Of a DNA stretch of 64,000 bases, positions 1 to 11,496 are shown piece after piece. The stretch's first letter is position 1, and the number at the start of each line of letters is the position of its first letter. The notes under the pieces are model-generated. The model made no database searches. It was not told the origin of the DNA and was given only the letters and a program-made list of their open reading frames with translations. A program made the position numbers and the translations under genes. Origin of the DNA: Dillenia suffruticosa (Eukaryota; Streptophyta; Magnoliopsida; Dilleniales; Dilleniaceae); contig JAVTVX010000015.1 of NCBI GenBank assembly GCA_033439265.1, positions 444,001 to 508,000 of the forward strand. Reading direction: 5' to 3'.

Positions 1-2263
1 AACATCATCACTGTTTAGTTATGCAGAGAGTACAAAAAACAGGCATCTTCAAAATGCTCTAAAACAATATTCCTCTTCAACTAATGCAAGATTTATTATT
101 GAATTGATGAACTACTATTAGCTCTTACTTATTCAAGAGATGGACAAATCTCAAAAAACTGCATACATATTCCCATGAGTTTCTAACAGACTCTCTCTCT
201 CTCTCTCGCTCCCCCCCTTGTAATACATATATAACAAAAATTATCAATAATTGATAAAAGACAACCATACCTAAACAAGTCGAGAATGGCAAGTTTGTGA
301 ATGAGCTTGAGTTATAGTGACCCAAGCTCAAGTTTGACAAATTTTACTACAACATGAAATCAACTTGACTTGATGCATTTGCAGTTGAAGTCCTAACACA
401 GGACAACTAGCAATCAAAATCAAGATTTCCATTGTCAAGTTAGGGCAATTTAAAGGTTGCATTTATGGTCCAAGAGGTTCAAAAACCAAGTTTCCAAGCC
501 AGAAGACCTAGGCTTCCTGCAGAGCAGCTGCCCAAGGCAGCCACTCTCAGAAGAATTTTGCTGCCTGCAGAGTACTCACTTTATTTTGGTTTTGTTTTTG
601 TTTCTGCTTTTTCTTTTTCTTTTTCTTTTTTTGTTTTTGTTTTTTATTTTTTGTTTTTTGTTTTTTATTTTTATTTTTTTAAACTTTATTTGGTCAACTG
701 GGGTTTCTAGAACTCTAGTTAAGGTTGTCTTAGAATTTTATCAGTTTCCTTTAGAAGAGTTGTATTAGGGTTTATTATTTTTCATTTTCATTTTAGTCCT
801 TAATTTGTTAGGATTTAAACTCATCGTGACACTCATAAGTGCAGATTTTGATGTATTTTTAATGGAGAAATGTAGTTTCTTTCTTGGTGGGTAGACTCCC
901 ATTACAGAGCTTTACAGTTTTGTTGACCAAACTTGCGAAGCTTTAAGGTTTGTACTTAACAAATTTGACTGTCATACTCGGTCAACCGCTTCTCAATTTT
1001 TCATAATACAATATATACATAAACATAATTCTGCACCAGCTCGCATGAGTATTGTGTGAATCTTTTGTTTTAATGTTCGACATTGTTTTTCTCTTTTCTT
1101 CTGTTTTTTTCTTTTCTTTTCATGTGCTTCTCTCTCACACAGAGGAAGGGTTTAGGGCAATTAGATCTCAATAATCAGGGCTAGAATAAAGTGATCGTGG
1201 TTGGAATAATAGTAAATAATTAGATTTGAAAGAAAACCCAAATAAAATACTTTATTGAGAGACAAAACAAAAATATCATAAAGTGAGTGTTAAATTTCTT
1301 CCCTTCTATCATTCATTAAAATCTAAGTTCTTAAGTGAAACAACTTCCACTTCCCTAACGTAAGACCCAAAGAAAAAGGTGAAGCAGTTTCCTGACTCGT
1401 AAGCTTAAAATCCGAATAATCCTTGAAGCCAACAGAGATTAGCATAAGAAGCTAGACTTAACCTCCTCAATCCCATCTTGATTTAAAGCCTACAAACAAA
1501 TCCAACAGATGCATAGTAGGGCAAGTTTCCAGATGGGCTATTAACCACCTTAAGTGCAGATAAGATGGCATAGATATGCAGAAAGAATCAATTATCAACA
1601 TCATTTGCTCAAAGCAGCTCACTTGGCATTCAAGAAACCAACATCCAAAAGAAATGACAAAAGTGCAAATTTCAGAAGCAGAACTAGACTTGCTTTAGCT
1701 TTTACCTTCAGAATCCCATACCAAAGCATAAAAGAGCAATCTAATTATGGGGCCTCCAACAACGCATAAGTAACTTCAGAGACATACACACATACAAAAT
1801 TATAGGGAAAAAAAGAACACCAACAGGCAAGTATTTACTTTTCTAGAATAATAAGCTGCTTCAATCACAAAATATACGCCCTGGCAGAACTCCCTCAACA
1901 ATTTGATAGGTTAAGGGAAGGAATTTCGCAAAAGCTCCATCAAAGGCAAAGACACTTCGATCAAACCCTTCCAACAATCTAGTTAGTGATGTGGAAAATA
2001 AGGTTGCAAGTGGCCCGAGTTAAAGTAAGGTTAAACTGGTAAAATATCCTGCAATGTTGATAATATTGCTGAATAACAAGACAGACAACTGAAACTTACA
2101 TGGTGCCAACAAAGCAAAGAACTGAATAAACTAACTGTACTGCAGGAAGAAAATAGGAGTACCCTTGCATTTTTATACTCAAGATAATACAAGGAAAATG
2201 GATGAACAATGGGAAGAGTCAAGGAGAAAATTCTAAATCATTACCATGCACATAAAGGGGTAC
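1..2263. other. Presumed intron 7 of the PDHB-like gene; no exon recognised
   Basis: The upstream exon of the minus-strand pyruvate dehydrogenase gene ends with a clean GT donor at 2263, and I find no codons for the following conserved part of the protein between 1 and 2263. The stretch is therefore probably one long intron, or the gene is truncated. It holds a short CT run near 190-206, a T-rich low-complexity block at about 593-680, and AT-rich sequence. The block from about 720 to 1060 reads like the end of an old LTR, but I could not find a partner or a target duplication. Confidence 0.5.
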
Positions 2264-5200
2264 CTGTGAATGTTGGGCACCAACTCCAGCAGCAGCACCA
2301 TTTGGTCCCCTAAAAACAATTGGTACTGATATTTGGCCAGCAGACATATAGTTCGACTTCGCCGCAGAATTGATGATATGGTCAATTGCCTGAGAGTTGT
2401 CCCAAAGAAAAAGGTTGGACTTGAATATTCTGAAATGAGCTAGAATGATCTAAAAGCAGATAAGCTAAACCTCACTGGCTTTTAAGTCGCAAAAGGTGAA
2501 ATGGCTTAAAGTGCTAGATATCATTGAAAGCAACTTGTAATCAAAATCTTCATTAATTGGGAAAAGAAAAATCCACTATTGTACATGTCACGAATGCATG
2601 TAGATACAGCACATTAATTAAAGTAGACATGCATTATAACAATTCTTTCTTTAGATTATAAAGGGTATTGGGGTTCTTAACTTTCATATCAGACTATTAA
2701 ATTGCAATCCATCACATCATAATATTAAATATAAGTTTTAAGTGTGGAATATAATATCTCAACTGTAGTCAATTGGTCCTGCACATTAGAGAATGAGTAA
2801 AAAGAACAATAATCTGCATGTTTTCTTTCAATATTCGAATTATGCACAAGCAATGCAACATAATGAAATCATTTGGACCACCCCCTCTCCCACATATCTC
2901 CCACATACCACAGTATGTGGAGAATTGGTAGAAGGAGATGCATTAAGTGGACTCCTAAAAGGAACATAACCCTGAAATCACACGTATCCAATGTTACCTT
3001 GAAAGGCAGTGTCCCGAATTCCTATGCTATAATAAAATAAAACATCCTCCTAAGGTCAAGTATGGAGCATATACCTCTCCTCAATAGTGCATGCACCAAC
3101 AATTTGCTACAATCAAGGAGGCTCAACATGTCTGTCTAACAAAGACACAATAGGTATTATTATTATTTTTTTTGGGGTGATAAATTAATGTGCACGCAAA
3201 ACATAATCAATTTTATAACTATGTATTTCAGTGCTTCCAGTTGTGATACGGAGGGAAAGGCTTTGAAAAATGTACTTATTCTTGATGATTGGTCACAACT
3301 CATTTGAGCATACTGCAAGGATCTTCAACAAGCCAAGGTCGTGAAATGGGATACAATTGCCTTGCTCTGATGTTTAATATAATGTAAATCTCCCAATTAA
3401 CATTTAGCATTAAGGGTTACAGTTAAAAGATAATTCCAAAAGTACATGTTATTCACTTCTACACCATGGCGTCCCTCAGAAAGTAAGTTCTTAACTACAG
3501 GAGTCCCTCAGAAAGTAAGTTCTTAACTACAGGAAGAAAGGATTATTTGACCCATTCTCATGACAGTTCATAACCACATAAGCCTTGCCCAATTCTGGTT
3601 ACAGTTTGTAATTGCCCAGACGCAACTATCCATGCAAACCAAGTGTTTCCCTTTGGATGCTTCATACCAACTGGAGCTTCGGCATCTGCATTAGTAGCCT
3701 CTCCAAGCAAAGATATGACATATACATAAGGTTTATGAGGAACAACTACCAAATTTCAGCTTGAGATGAGAATGAGGGATCACCAATTTGTCAAAGACAT
3801 TACTTTTACCAAAAAAAGAGAAAATGCCAGATCAAAGTTAATTCAGGTAAGGTAATGCACTTCATATGGAATAAATTGAAAAATCTAGTAGCACACATAA
3901 AAATTTATAAATTCATAGACCTTCTTATAACCAACACAATGGATAAAGTCAAAAATAACAAGCACATAGATAAGGGAAATTAAGCCTCAGCAAGAATATT
4001 TTATCAGGTACTATGGACATTGTGCTTTGGCTGGTTAACCATCTCCATGGAACAGAAAACTAAGACAAAGAAATATATCATTAATAGTAAGATTTGCAAG
4101 TTACTTGCTCTGACCTGCATGGAGAAATTAAATGTCATGAACTCAATAACAGGCTTAAGTCCATGGTAAGCAGCACCAACTCCAATTCCTGCAAAACCAG
4201 CCTACAGCATAGGTTGATGACAATCAGATATAAAAGCACAGGAATAATTATCCAAAAAATAAAAGCCTTGTGAAAAGGTAAAGAGCAAAGTCAAAGAAAC
4301 TGAAAGATAAAAAACATTAACCGTGTAGATATTATAAAGTACAAAGGGGCAACCTCTGTGATCGGAGTATCTAGCACCCTATCAGGGCCATACTTCTCCA
4401 GAAGACCTTTGGTGATCTAATTTATACACAAACAAATGGAAATTATTAGAATTAAGAAGATGTGATATATTTGAAAATAGATTGGAACAATTACCGAGCA
4501 TTTCTAACCTTGTATGCACCCTGATATTCCCCAACCTGCAACACACACAAACCAGAAGAAAAAATATGGAGATTAGACATGAGTGACTGAAAAAGGTCTA
4601 CTGGGTACTATATGCAATATTGCTAATTTTTATGTGTTCGTAATACCTCTTCACCCATAACAAACACTTTAGGATCTGCAGACATTTCTTCATCAAGTGC
4701 AGAATTTAAAGCATCTCGGACTGTCATCTGCACCAAACAGTTGACCATCAGAAATTTAGACCAAGCATTGAATTGAATACCAAAGAAAATGCAAAATAAT
4801 TGCAGTGCCCCTTATAGAAACAAAGAATATTGCCTATTAAATGGACATATTAAGCAGGACATATTAAGCAAGACAACAACTATAATGACTGACGGCATTT
4901 CACTGTTGGCAGCATAAGATATCAAAAGACAGAACTTCATTTCAATTTACAATTCCCTCTGACATTTTGTTTTTCTTTGAAATTCTTATTGTTATGCCTA
5001 AATAAAAATACTTCCACTCTGCTCCAGAAACCTAAAAATCTCGTAGAATATGAAAAAATCTTAAGTTTTTCCAATACAATCAAAGACAGTATACATAAAA
5101 AGTAAATTTCAGAAATTATTTTAATACCCTTTTGCTTGCTTTTCAAGAACCTTCTTGCATTATATTTCCCCCGAGATTCTCACAGCTTTGGGTAAATTGA

Positions 5201-5804
5201 GACACGAATCAATAAAGTCCCAACCTAGAAAGTTCATACAATACAGAAATACCGAAGAATTGTCCAACATGATCAAAAACCACGTGATCAAAAATCATTT
5301 TAAAACCCTTCTGCATGCTTTACAAGAACCCTCTTACATTATATATCCTCCGAGATTCCCACAGCTTTGGCGAATCAAAACATTTCTCCATAAACCCTAA
5401 CATGGTAAGCTCATAGAGTCCGGAAATATCGAAGAACAGTCCAAGATGATCAAAGACCACATGCCCAGAGAAAATTAAGAAAAACAAAGTGAAGAGAGAA
5501 TCATACATATTCCCATAACCTATCGCTTGTATTTCAAAGACCCCATTCATTAAACATACAAAACAAGCAAAATCCAAGAGCCAGAATCACCTCTTTTGCC
5601 ACGGCAGCAAAGCCTCTTGATCCATTGAACCAAAACCCATGCAACGACCGGTCCAAACCCTTAAAAAAAGGAAAACCCATAATTCTTGTATTAAAATCAA
5701 AGGACCGACCATCGCCATAAGTGGCAAAAATGTAATGAAGTAGGGTTCCTTACCCAAGAAGAAATGGCTCCGGAGTTGATTTGCCGCCTTAAGAGTGCCA
5801 ACAT
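2264..5804 (-). CDS. PDHB: Pyruvate dehydrogenase E1 component subunit beta, mitochondrial (5' part, 7 exons)
   Basis: E1-beta pairs with E1-alpha in the thiamine-diphosphate decarboxylase of the mitochondrial pyruvate dehydrogenase complex, which makes acetyl-CoA. Exons on the minus strand in coding order: 5754-5804, 5591-5659, 4647-4727, 4509-4535, 4354-4416, 4115-4201, 2264-2389. All have GT-AG borders, all are phase 0, and together they give 168 codons. The start MLALLRRQ followed by a basic, Ser/Gly-rich stretch looks like a mitochondrial presequence of about 40 residues. The mature part follows with [66 protein letters not shown] and [20 protein letters not shown], all diagnostic of PDHB. 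The family is about 360-370 residues long, so roughly the C-terminal 200 lie beyond the left edge. No broken codon was seen. The plastid paralogue is less likely from the presequence and motif wording. Confidence 0.93.
3471..3534. repeat. Perfect 32-bp tandem duplication in PDHB intron 6
   Basis: The 32-base unit beginning GTCCCTCAGAAAGTAAG occurs twice without gap (3471-3502 and 3503-3534) with no mismatch. It lies in the 1.7-kb intron between 2390 and 4114. Identity of the copies implies a recent slippage or duplication event. No coding consequence. Confidence 0.95.
5110..5465. repeat. Diverged tandem duplication, about 180-bp period, in PDHB intron 2
   Basis: CGAGATTCTCACAGCTTTGG near 5171 recurs as CGAGATTCCCACAGCTTTGG near 5351. 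The flanking text also repeats with the same offset of about 180 bases, including ATTATAT-TCC-CCGAGATT, GAA-TAC/ATCGAAGAA and GATCAAA-ACCAC. The copies differ by several substitutions and small indels. Open frames across it are short and have no family resemblance. Confidence 0.85.
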
Positions 5805-5844
5805 ATCTACGAGAATCGAATTGCCAAGCAAGAGTGGAGAAGGA

Positions 5845-5849
<5 letters not shown>

Positions 5850-5895
<46 letters not shown>
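5850..5895. repeat. (GA)n microsatellite in the PDHB leader
   Basis: An uninterrupted GA run of about 44 bases sits 46 bases upstream of the PDHB start codon. In the sense orientation it is a CT tract. Pyrimidine patches are common in plant core promoters and leaders. Confidence 0.95.
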
Positions 5896-5899
<4 letters not shown>

Positions 5900-6153
5900 G
5901 CGTTGAAGAGGTGGTATGAGTAGCTGACGGCGGCCGCGATTTTATTTTAATGATGTGATGTGGTGTACTTTTGTTAAGGACAAGCTGTGATTGATTAAGC
6001 ATAATTAATTAATAATAAGAGAATAATTAAATGAAACAAGATGTTAGGGTTTGGGTTGCCTGTTCCGTTCTGTTGGAACAAGGCGTAGGGATATGAACTG
6101 AAATTGACCTTAACATTTTCGTGCCGCCCGCACAATTTGACTTTCGTGTTTTA

Positions 6154-6185
<32 letters not shown>

Positions 6186-8622
6186 TTTTACATAAATATA
6201 TAATTAAATGAAATCGAATAAAAATAAATAAAAAATAAAAAAATTTTACCGTTTAAACTGTTATAAACTGTTATGGAAATATGTTGCATGGACAAAACCA
6301 TTTTATACAACATAAACTTTTATTTTTGGGTAAGAGTAATACTCTAATTTACCCTTATAATTTACAGAATTAATTATTTTTTCCATTATTATTGGTAATT
6401 TATTTATATTTTCATCATAAATAAAAATAAATAAATTTAATGTGTTATAACTCAATTGACGCCGTCTCTCACTTGAGTTTGAGTATTTTATGCATACTAA
6501 AAAAATAAAAAAAATAAAAAAAATAAAAAAAATAAAAGAAAATGAATGCATAAAAATATCTATATTAAAATTAAAAAAAAAATACTAATGGAGTAATCCT
6601 TATGCGAGTATTTGCTAATGAAGAGAGGGACCAGTTGCCTTTTTAGACTCCACAGGCGCTTTTTGTTTGTTCTGAAAACTCAGGCCTAACTTGTAAATTT
6701 TGCAAATTACGAGAAACTTCTTGCCAGAAATAAAAATTTGGGGGCAACTTGTGAATTTTGCAAGGGGTAAGTTGATGCTTTCTATTTTCTATTTCTTTTT
6801 TCTTTTTTTTTTTTTTTAAATAAAAATATGTGGAAGGAATATTATGAAGTTAATAATGTGCAGGGAATGTGACTTCAAATTAATCATTTATGGACGAGTT
6901 AGTGTTGTTGTTAATGATTTTCCAAAGGGATTTTTTTTTTTTTTTTGTTGTAAAGAGGAACATTTTCCAAAGGGATATGGTGGAGTATTTGTGGAGGAGA
7001 AATGGAACAAAGTCTATTTTTCAAGTAAGTGATTTTGTGGAGTATTATGACATGGGATAGGGGATGTTTGGAAGGGGATGCTATTTTAGTTGAACTCGGT
7101 GTGGGTATATATTAATGGATAGTTAGTCTAATAAAAAGAGCGTTAAATCTCTTGATTAATATCCATATTTAAATATTAGAAATGAAAAAAATTATGTTAA
7201 GAGATCTTTTCCTATAAAAAACCCCGACACTTAATTTATATCAGAATAATTAAAATATAATTTTGAATAACGATCGATCATAAATAAATGAAAAAAAAAA
7301 CCTTAGTGGGTACCAATGAAGATGGATGTGGTTGGACTTAACTTGATCCCCATGGGATGATCTTTGTCTTTCCATAACGGCTACTGCTATCCTCATAATT
7401 GCCTTTCCATATGATCATATTGATTTTTCCTCAAAGGTTAGTGTTTATATTTATATTTTGAGAAAAGTTTAGTGTTTATATTTCAAAAAATAGAGAGAGA
7501 AATAATAGGAGAGATAACAATTTTTATATTTTATTGTGTGTTTAATATATTGAATAAATGATATATCTATACAAATTAGAGTATTTACATAAAAGAAAAT
7601 TTTTAAAATAAAAATTCTCTTAAATATATGATATGTCAAAGGTATTGTAACAAAATATTAACATATTATGATATTTAGGATAATATAACTAGACATATAC
7701 AAAAAAGATATATGATATAATAGTGTCATATGGTGATGTATATCTCATGAGAATATTGCTAAGATGCAGAGAGTACAAAAGAAGCACAAATATACATTAA
7801 TTTACAAGAAAATGAAGGTAGCCTCAAGGTAGCAGAGAGTACAAAGGAACCATGAATATGAAGATAGCCTCAAGGACCAAATCTTCACCCTGAACTAGTA
7901 TATTTAACCATACATCAGAATGCATGCTTTGCATTAGCCTTTTTGGCTAAAAAAGGGATGCCCTCGTAAAGGGTAAGAAGTCACTAATGGTGTTAATCCA
8001 ACTGGGAAGACTACCAATTGGCTTCATTCATTCCCTGTAGGAATGATTTCTTCTGTGAGCAGTGGCACCTGCAGACATGCAGGACCTCATGTTCAAAAGC
8101 TGTCTCATATTAGGTCTCATAGTAGATCCTCCCCTAGTAATGGCTTTCCTCATGGAGACTCTCCTAAATCCCCTCCCTTTTCTCTCTTTCTTCACTTCTG
8201 TTTCCAATCCCTGTAAAAAAAAATAATAATAATAATAATAAAAAAAGGAGCAATAAATGCTATATCTTTTATTTAACTCCTTGTTTCTATCTCAAGTAAA
8301 GCAAAACATTAGATGCAATCCACTGGGTTATCTTCCATTTGAAGAAGCATATACTTCTCAATTTTACGTAGCATACCTCTTGAGAAATTGTGATCCTCTC
8401 ATCTATTTGTGACCTTTGAAACCTCCTTTCTGCACTTACTGGTTGTGAATTTGCGATGTAGCCATCACCTTGTGACCTCTTTACTGAATTATCTCTTCTT
8501 ACAGAGGCATCATCTCTTTTGCCTGCATTTATTGGTCATGTTTGATGATAATCATTATGTTTTTCCTTTTGACAAACCAATGCTATTTACTTTTGTTGTT
8601 AGAAATCATGAGAATAGGATGT
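5896..8622. other. Intergenic, AT-rich, no gene recognised
   Basis: Between the divergent end of PDHB and the 3' end of the next gene I see no credible coding region. It contains a (TA)n run at about 6151-6185, an imperfect array of seven or eight A followed by T at about 6498-6540, a (AAT)n tract near 8221-8240, and the TSD-flanked tail insertion listed separately at 6917-6976. A short A-rich relic at about 7230-7300 resembles sequence at 31820-31865. The phrase GCAGAGAGTACAAA occurs at about 7764 and 7831 and again at about 23. Confidence 0.7.
6917..6976 (-). mobile_element. Tail-only retroposon with 15-bp target duplication
   Basis: ATTTTCCAAAGGGAT occurs perfectly at 6917-6931 and 6962-6976. 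Between the copies lie only 30 bases, which on the minus strand read as a 15-base body followed by a run of 15 A. Perfect 15-bp direct repeats around a poly(A) tail are the signature of LINE-type target-primed reverse transcription. The body is too short to assign to a LINE or SINE family. Confidence 0.75.
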
Positions 8623-9909
8623 CTAGAACATACTGTTGTTTCTGTTTAGAGGAGGATCCACCAAATATATTCGGAAACTAGGAGATCCAGGACAAATAAA
8701 ATGTTGGGTTCCCTTCGCTCCTCCCATCAATTCTACTACTAAATCTTCTTCTTCTTCATGGTCTTCTTCTTCTGCTTTCTGCACCTCATTCATCTCTTCA
8801 TCTTTCTTCAGAGGAACCACCCCGATGATTTTGTTTGCATCTTCTCTCTCTTCCTCGCTTTTCTTCTCTTCAAACTCAGTTGCTGCTCTCTCTTCCCCTA
8901 AATGGTGCTCCTTCACAGGAAATGCCGTGATGATTTTGTTTATGGCTTCTCTCTCTTTCTCGCTTTTCTTCTCTTCAACCTCAGTTGCTGCTCTCTCTCC
9001 CCCTAAATGGTGCTCCTTCACAGGAAATGCCGTGATGATTTTGTTTATGGCTTCTCTCTCTTTCTCGCTTTTCTTCTTTTCAACCTCAGTTGCTGCTCTC
9101 TCCCCCCCTAAATGGTGCTCCTTCACAGGAAATGCCATGATGATTTTTTTTACGTCTTCTCTCTCTTCCTCTCTTCTCTTCTCTTCAAGCTCAGTTGCTG
9201 CTCTCTCTTCCCCTAATTGGTGCTCCTTCACAGGAAACGCCGTGATGATTTTGTTTATGGCTTCTCTCTCTTTCTCGCTTTTCTTCTCTTCAACCTCAGT
9301 TGCTGCTCTCTCTTCCCCTAATTGGTGCTCCTTCACAGGAAATGCCGTGATGATTTTGTTTACTTCTTCTCTCTCTTCCTCTCTTTTCTTCTCTTCAACC
9401 TCGGTTGCTGCTCTCTCTTCCCCTAAATGGTGCTCCTTCACAGGAAACGCCGTGATGATTTTGTTTACCTCTTCTCTCCCTTCCTCTCTTTTCTTCTCTT
9501 CAACCTTAGTTGCCCTCACCTCGCCTAAATCCTGCTCTATTGTTGTTATTGTTGTCTGCGTTGTCGTCCTGGTTGTTGTTGTGACTTTAATTGTCTTTGT
9601 GAACCCCAAAACTTCACCATCATCATTTGTTGGCACCACTCTGTTTGGAGACGCAGATGCTAGAGGCTCTATGTGCGGTGGTAATGAGGTACTTCTGTTA
9701 TTTCCATTGCTTCCTGATGATTCAGGTCTCGAACTACCCTCTTCATTGCCATATCGAAGCAAATTTTTCTTGGAAAGGGTATTCTTAGTTGCTTTTAGCG
9801 CCAATTGATTCCTTCGACATCTTATTTCTTCAAGGCGACGTTTGACTATCACAGGAACTCGAACGCGCACCCTCTGCCCTTCCTCAAATTTCGAACCCCC
9901 GGCACCCAT
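8623..9909 (-). CDS. Uncharacterised repeat protein, 428 aa, probable N-myristoylation
   Basis: A single uninterrupted frame of 428 codons with no sign of introns. Residues 1-7, MGAGGSK, fit an N-myristoylation signal (Gly2, Ser6, Lys7), suggesting membrane attachment. A basic segment follows (about residues 13-50, many Arg/Lys), then a Ser/Thr-rich linker with TTTTRTTTQTT. Six tandem 35-residue units follow (about 149-358), each with NKIITAFPVKEHHLGEERAA and a charged Glu/Lys/Arg tail likely to form helix or coiled coil. The C terminus has an acidic EEEDHEEEEDLV run and the motif ICPGSPSFRIY, a short motif I recall from small uncharacterised plant proteins. I do not recognise the function. 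The low-charge start and the intact repeats under amplification argue that the frame is really translated, but it could be lineage-specific. Confidence 0.65.
   Translation of the reverse strand: MGAGGSKFEEGQRVRVRVPVIVKRRLEEIRCRRNQLALKATKNTLSKKNLLRYGNEEGSSRPESSGSNGNNRSTSLPPHIEPLASASPNRVVPTNDDGEVLGFTKTIKVTTTTRTTTQTTITTIEQDLGEVRATKVEEKKREEGREEVNKIITAFPVKEHHLGEERAATEVEEKKREEEREEVNKIITAFPVKEHQLGEERAATEVEEKKSEKEREAINKIITAFPVKEHQLGEERAATELEEKRREEEREDVKKIIMAFPVKEHHLGGERAATEVEKKKSEKEREAINKIITAFPVKEHHLGGERAATEVEEKKSEKEREAINKIITAFPVKEHHLGEERAATEFEEKKSEEEREDANKIIGVVPLKKDEEMNEVQKAEEEDHEEEEDLVVELMGGAKGTQHFICPGSPSFRIYLVDPPLNRNNSMF
8836..9465 (-). repeat. Six in-frame 105-bp tandem repeats (35 aa each)
   Basis: A 105-base unit is repeated six times, flanked by partial units on both sides. 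The copies differ by a few substitutions (EHH or EHQ, GEER or GGER, KKREEEREEV or KKSEKEREAI). Two sub-types, REEEREE- and SEKEREAI-type, alternate, so the array grew by more than one duplication step. The unit length is a multiple of three, so copy number can change without breaking the frame. Confidence 0.95.
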
Positions 9910-11310
9910 TGTAGAGGGTGGGGAAGACGGATGGCAGGGACACTGTTTACTCCAGCACGAAAGAGGGGATTGAAAGGGGATAGAGTGATGGAATCCTGAG
10001 GAACATAGAGGTGCAAGGTGAGGGAAATTTTGAAGGGCTAACAGAGGAGTTAGAAACTAAGAACGCGTTGGGAAAAAAAATTTATATATTTGGTGGTTGG
10101 TGGAGGGAAATAGAGGAAAAAGATTGACGGTTATGTTGGTTGCTATTTTTATACAGTTTTTCTGTAGATAATATTTGCCTTGTCTTGGGAGTATGGGAGT
10201 TGGCATTGAGGATTTCTTCAAGAGTCCTATAAAGTTGTTATTTCCTGAATTCTCTCCTTCATTTAAGCTACGCCTCTGCAACAATAGGATACATTTCATG
10301 CCTTGGAAGTTGGTTCAAAATGATCTGCTGAAGATGTCAGAACATTGATTATGTGCTCATCTATCACAACACAAGATACCATTGTATGCATCTCTCCTCA
10401 ACAAATACCTTTGCACTATGCTAAAAATAGAAAAGCAAAAGGGGAAATGCAGATATTTGTACCTACACAATCTTTGGTGTCATGTGCATTTGATTCATAT
10501 TTTTATTACATGCGTATCAAGAATCATGTCCCGGCCGCGCCCTAAAAAATAGGGAGGATTCACATGAGATGAGACACCGAGTTATGGTAGAGAATTTTGT
10601 GAACTCTCAAAGAACTGCTTTCCTTTATTAATTGAATATGACAGTTAGCAATGTGTGATTACTCATACTTCTTCGTTGATCTGAATACAAAACAGAAACA
10701 CTAGAAGCATGTGGCTAAGCCCAAAGTGGGTACACATCTATATATTAAAACAGGAAGGATGCATAGAAACACCTTCCCCCCGGAAAACCCCAGATGGGAT
10801 CTGATATAAAGAAATTACATCTTTCCTTTGAAGACAAAGCACAGGACAAGATTCATATTGCTTAAATCATTGTCAATGTTAACATATGTATGTTTCTAAG
10901 ACTTCAGACGATGCCAGTTTTAAGGTAACTGCGGTACAGCTTAATTAAGTGGAACTAGCAAACAGTGTTTAAGCCTTTTATATTGTTTGTGATTGGGATT
11001 TAAGCATTTAAGTTTTTGGTGCTAAAAAAAATCAGCTTATCTCAATTCAGTTTGATTTATTTCTTTTAAAAATTATTTATAATTTTAGTTCTATGATTTA
11101 AATTGAAATTTCATTTAATTTTAATTAAATCTAAGCTTAATTTTTTCAAATGGTTCTGTCGAGGATAAAGGATTTATGGCATTTCTGGATTCTCAAGGAA
11201 TTTTGCTTTTCCAGCACCGAAAGAAGTAGAACAAAAACCACACGTGTACATATTCTTGTTCTCCTTCTGGGGTTCTTATCAATTGGACTTCATTGTAAAA
11301 AGTTGGTACC

Positions 11311-11343
<33 letters not shown>

Positions 11344-11496
11344 CAGGCTTACATAACTCGGCATCATTAACCCTGAGTGGATTTTATTATGTTTTATCCC
11401 ACACAACTCTTTCTTCTTACAATAGAAGAAGAAGAAATTACAAATTACAAGAGCTTCAAGCCTCTCTCTCTCTCTCTCTTCTAAAATGAAGAGAAA
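9910..11496. other. Intergenic between the repeat protein gene and the NAC gene
   Basis: The first few hundred bases upstream of 9909 should hold the promoter and leader of the repeat-protein gene, but I cannot fix a TATA box. The remainder up to 11496 is the 3' flank of the NAC gene. It contains CT microsatellites at about 11313-11342 and 11462-11480. No additional coding region is convincing; the small open frames here have no family features. Confidence 0.6.

Noticed and set aside
457..768. 103-residue frame with a Phe/Leu-rich stretch
   Set aside because: The hydrophobic run is a T-rich low-complexity tract, and there is no start context or family resemblance.
5155..5400. 81-residue frame in the PDHB intron
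   Set aside because: It follows the tandem duplication and not a domain, and it lies between two well-supported PDHB exons.
8636..9808. 390-residue open frame on the plus strand opposite the repeat protein
   Set aside because: It exists because the 105-bp repeats lack stops in this antisense register too. The translation is Ser/Phe/Leu-rich low complexity, while the minus-strand product has a myristoylation signal and a conserved-looking end.
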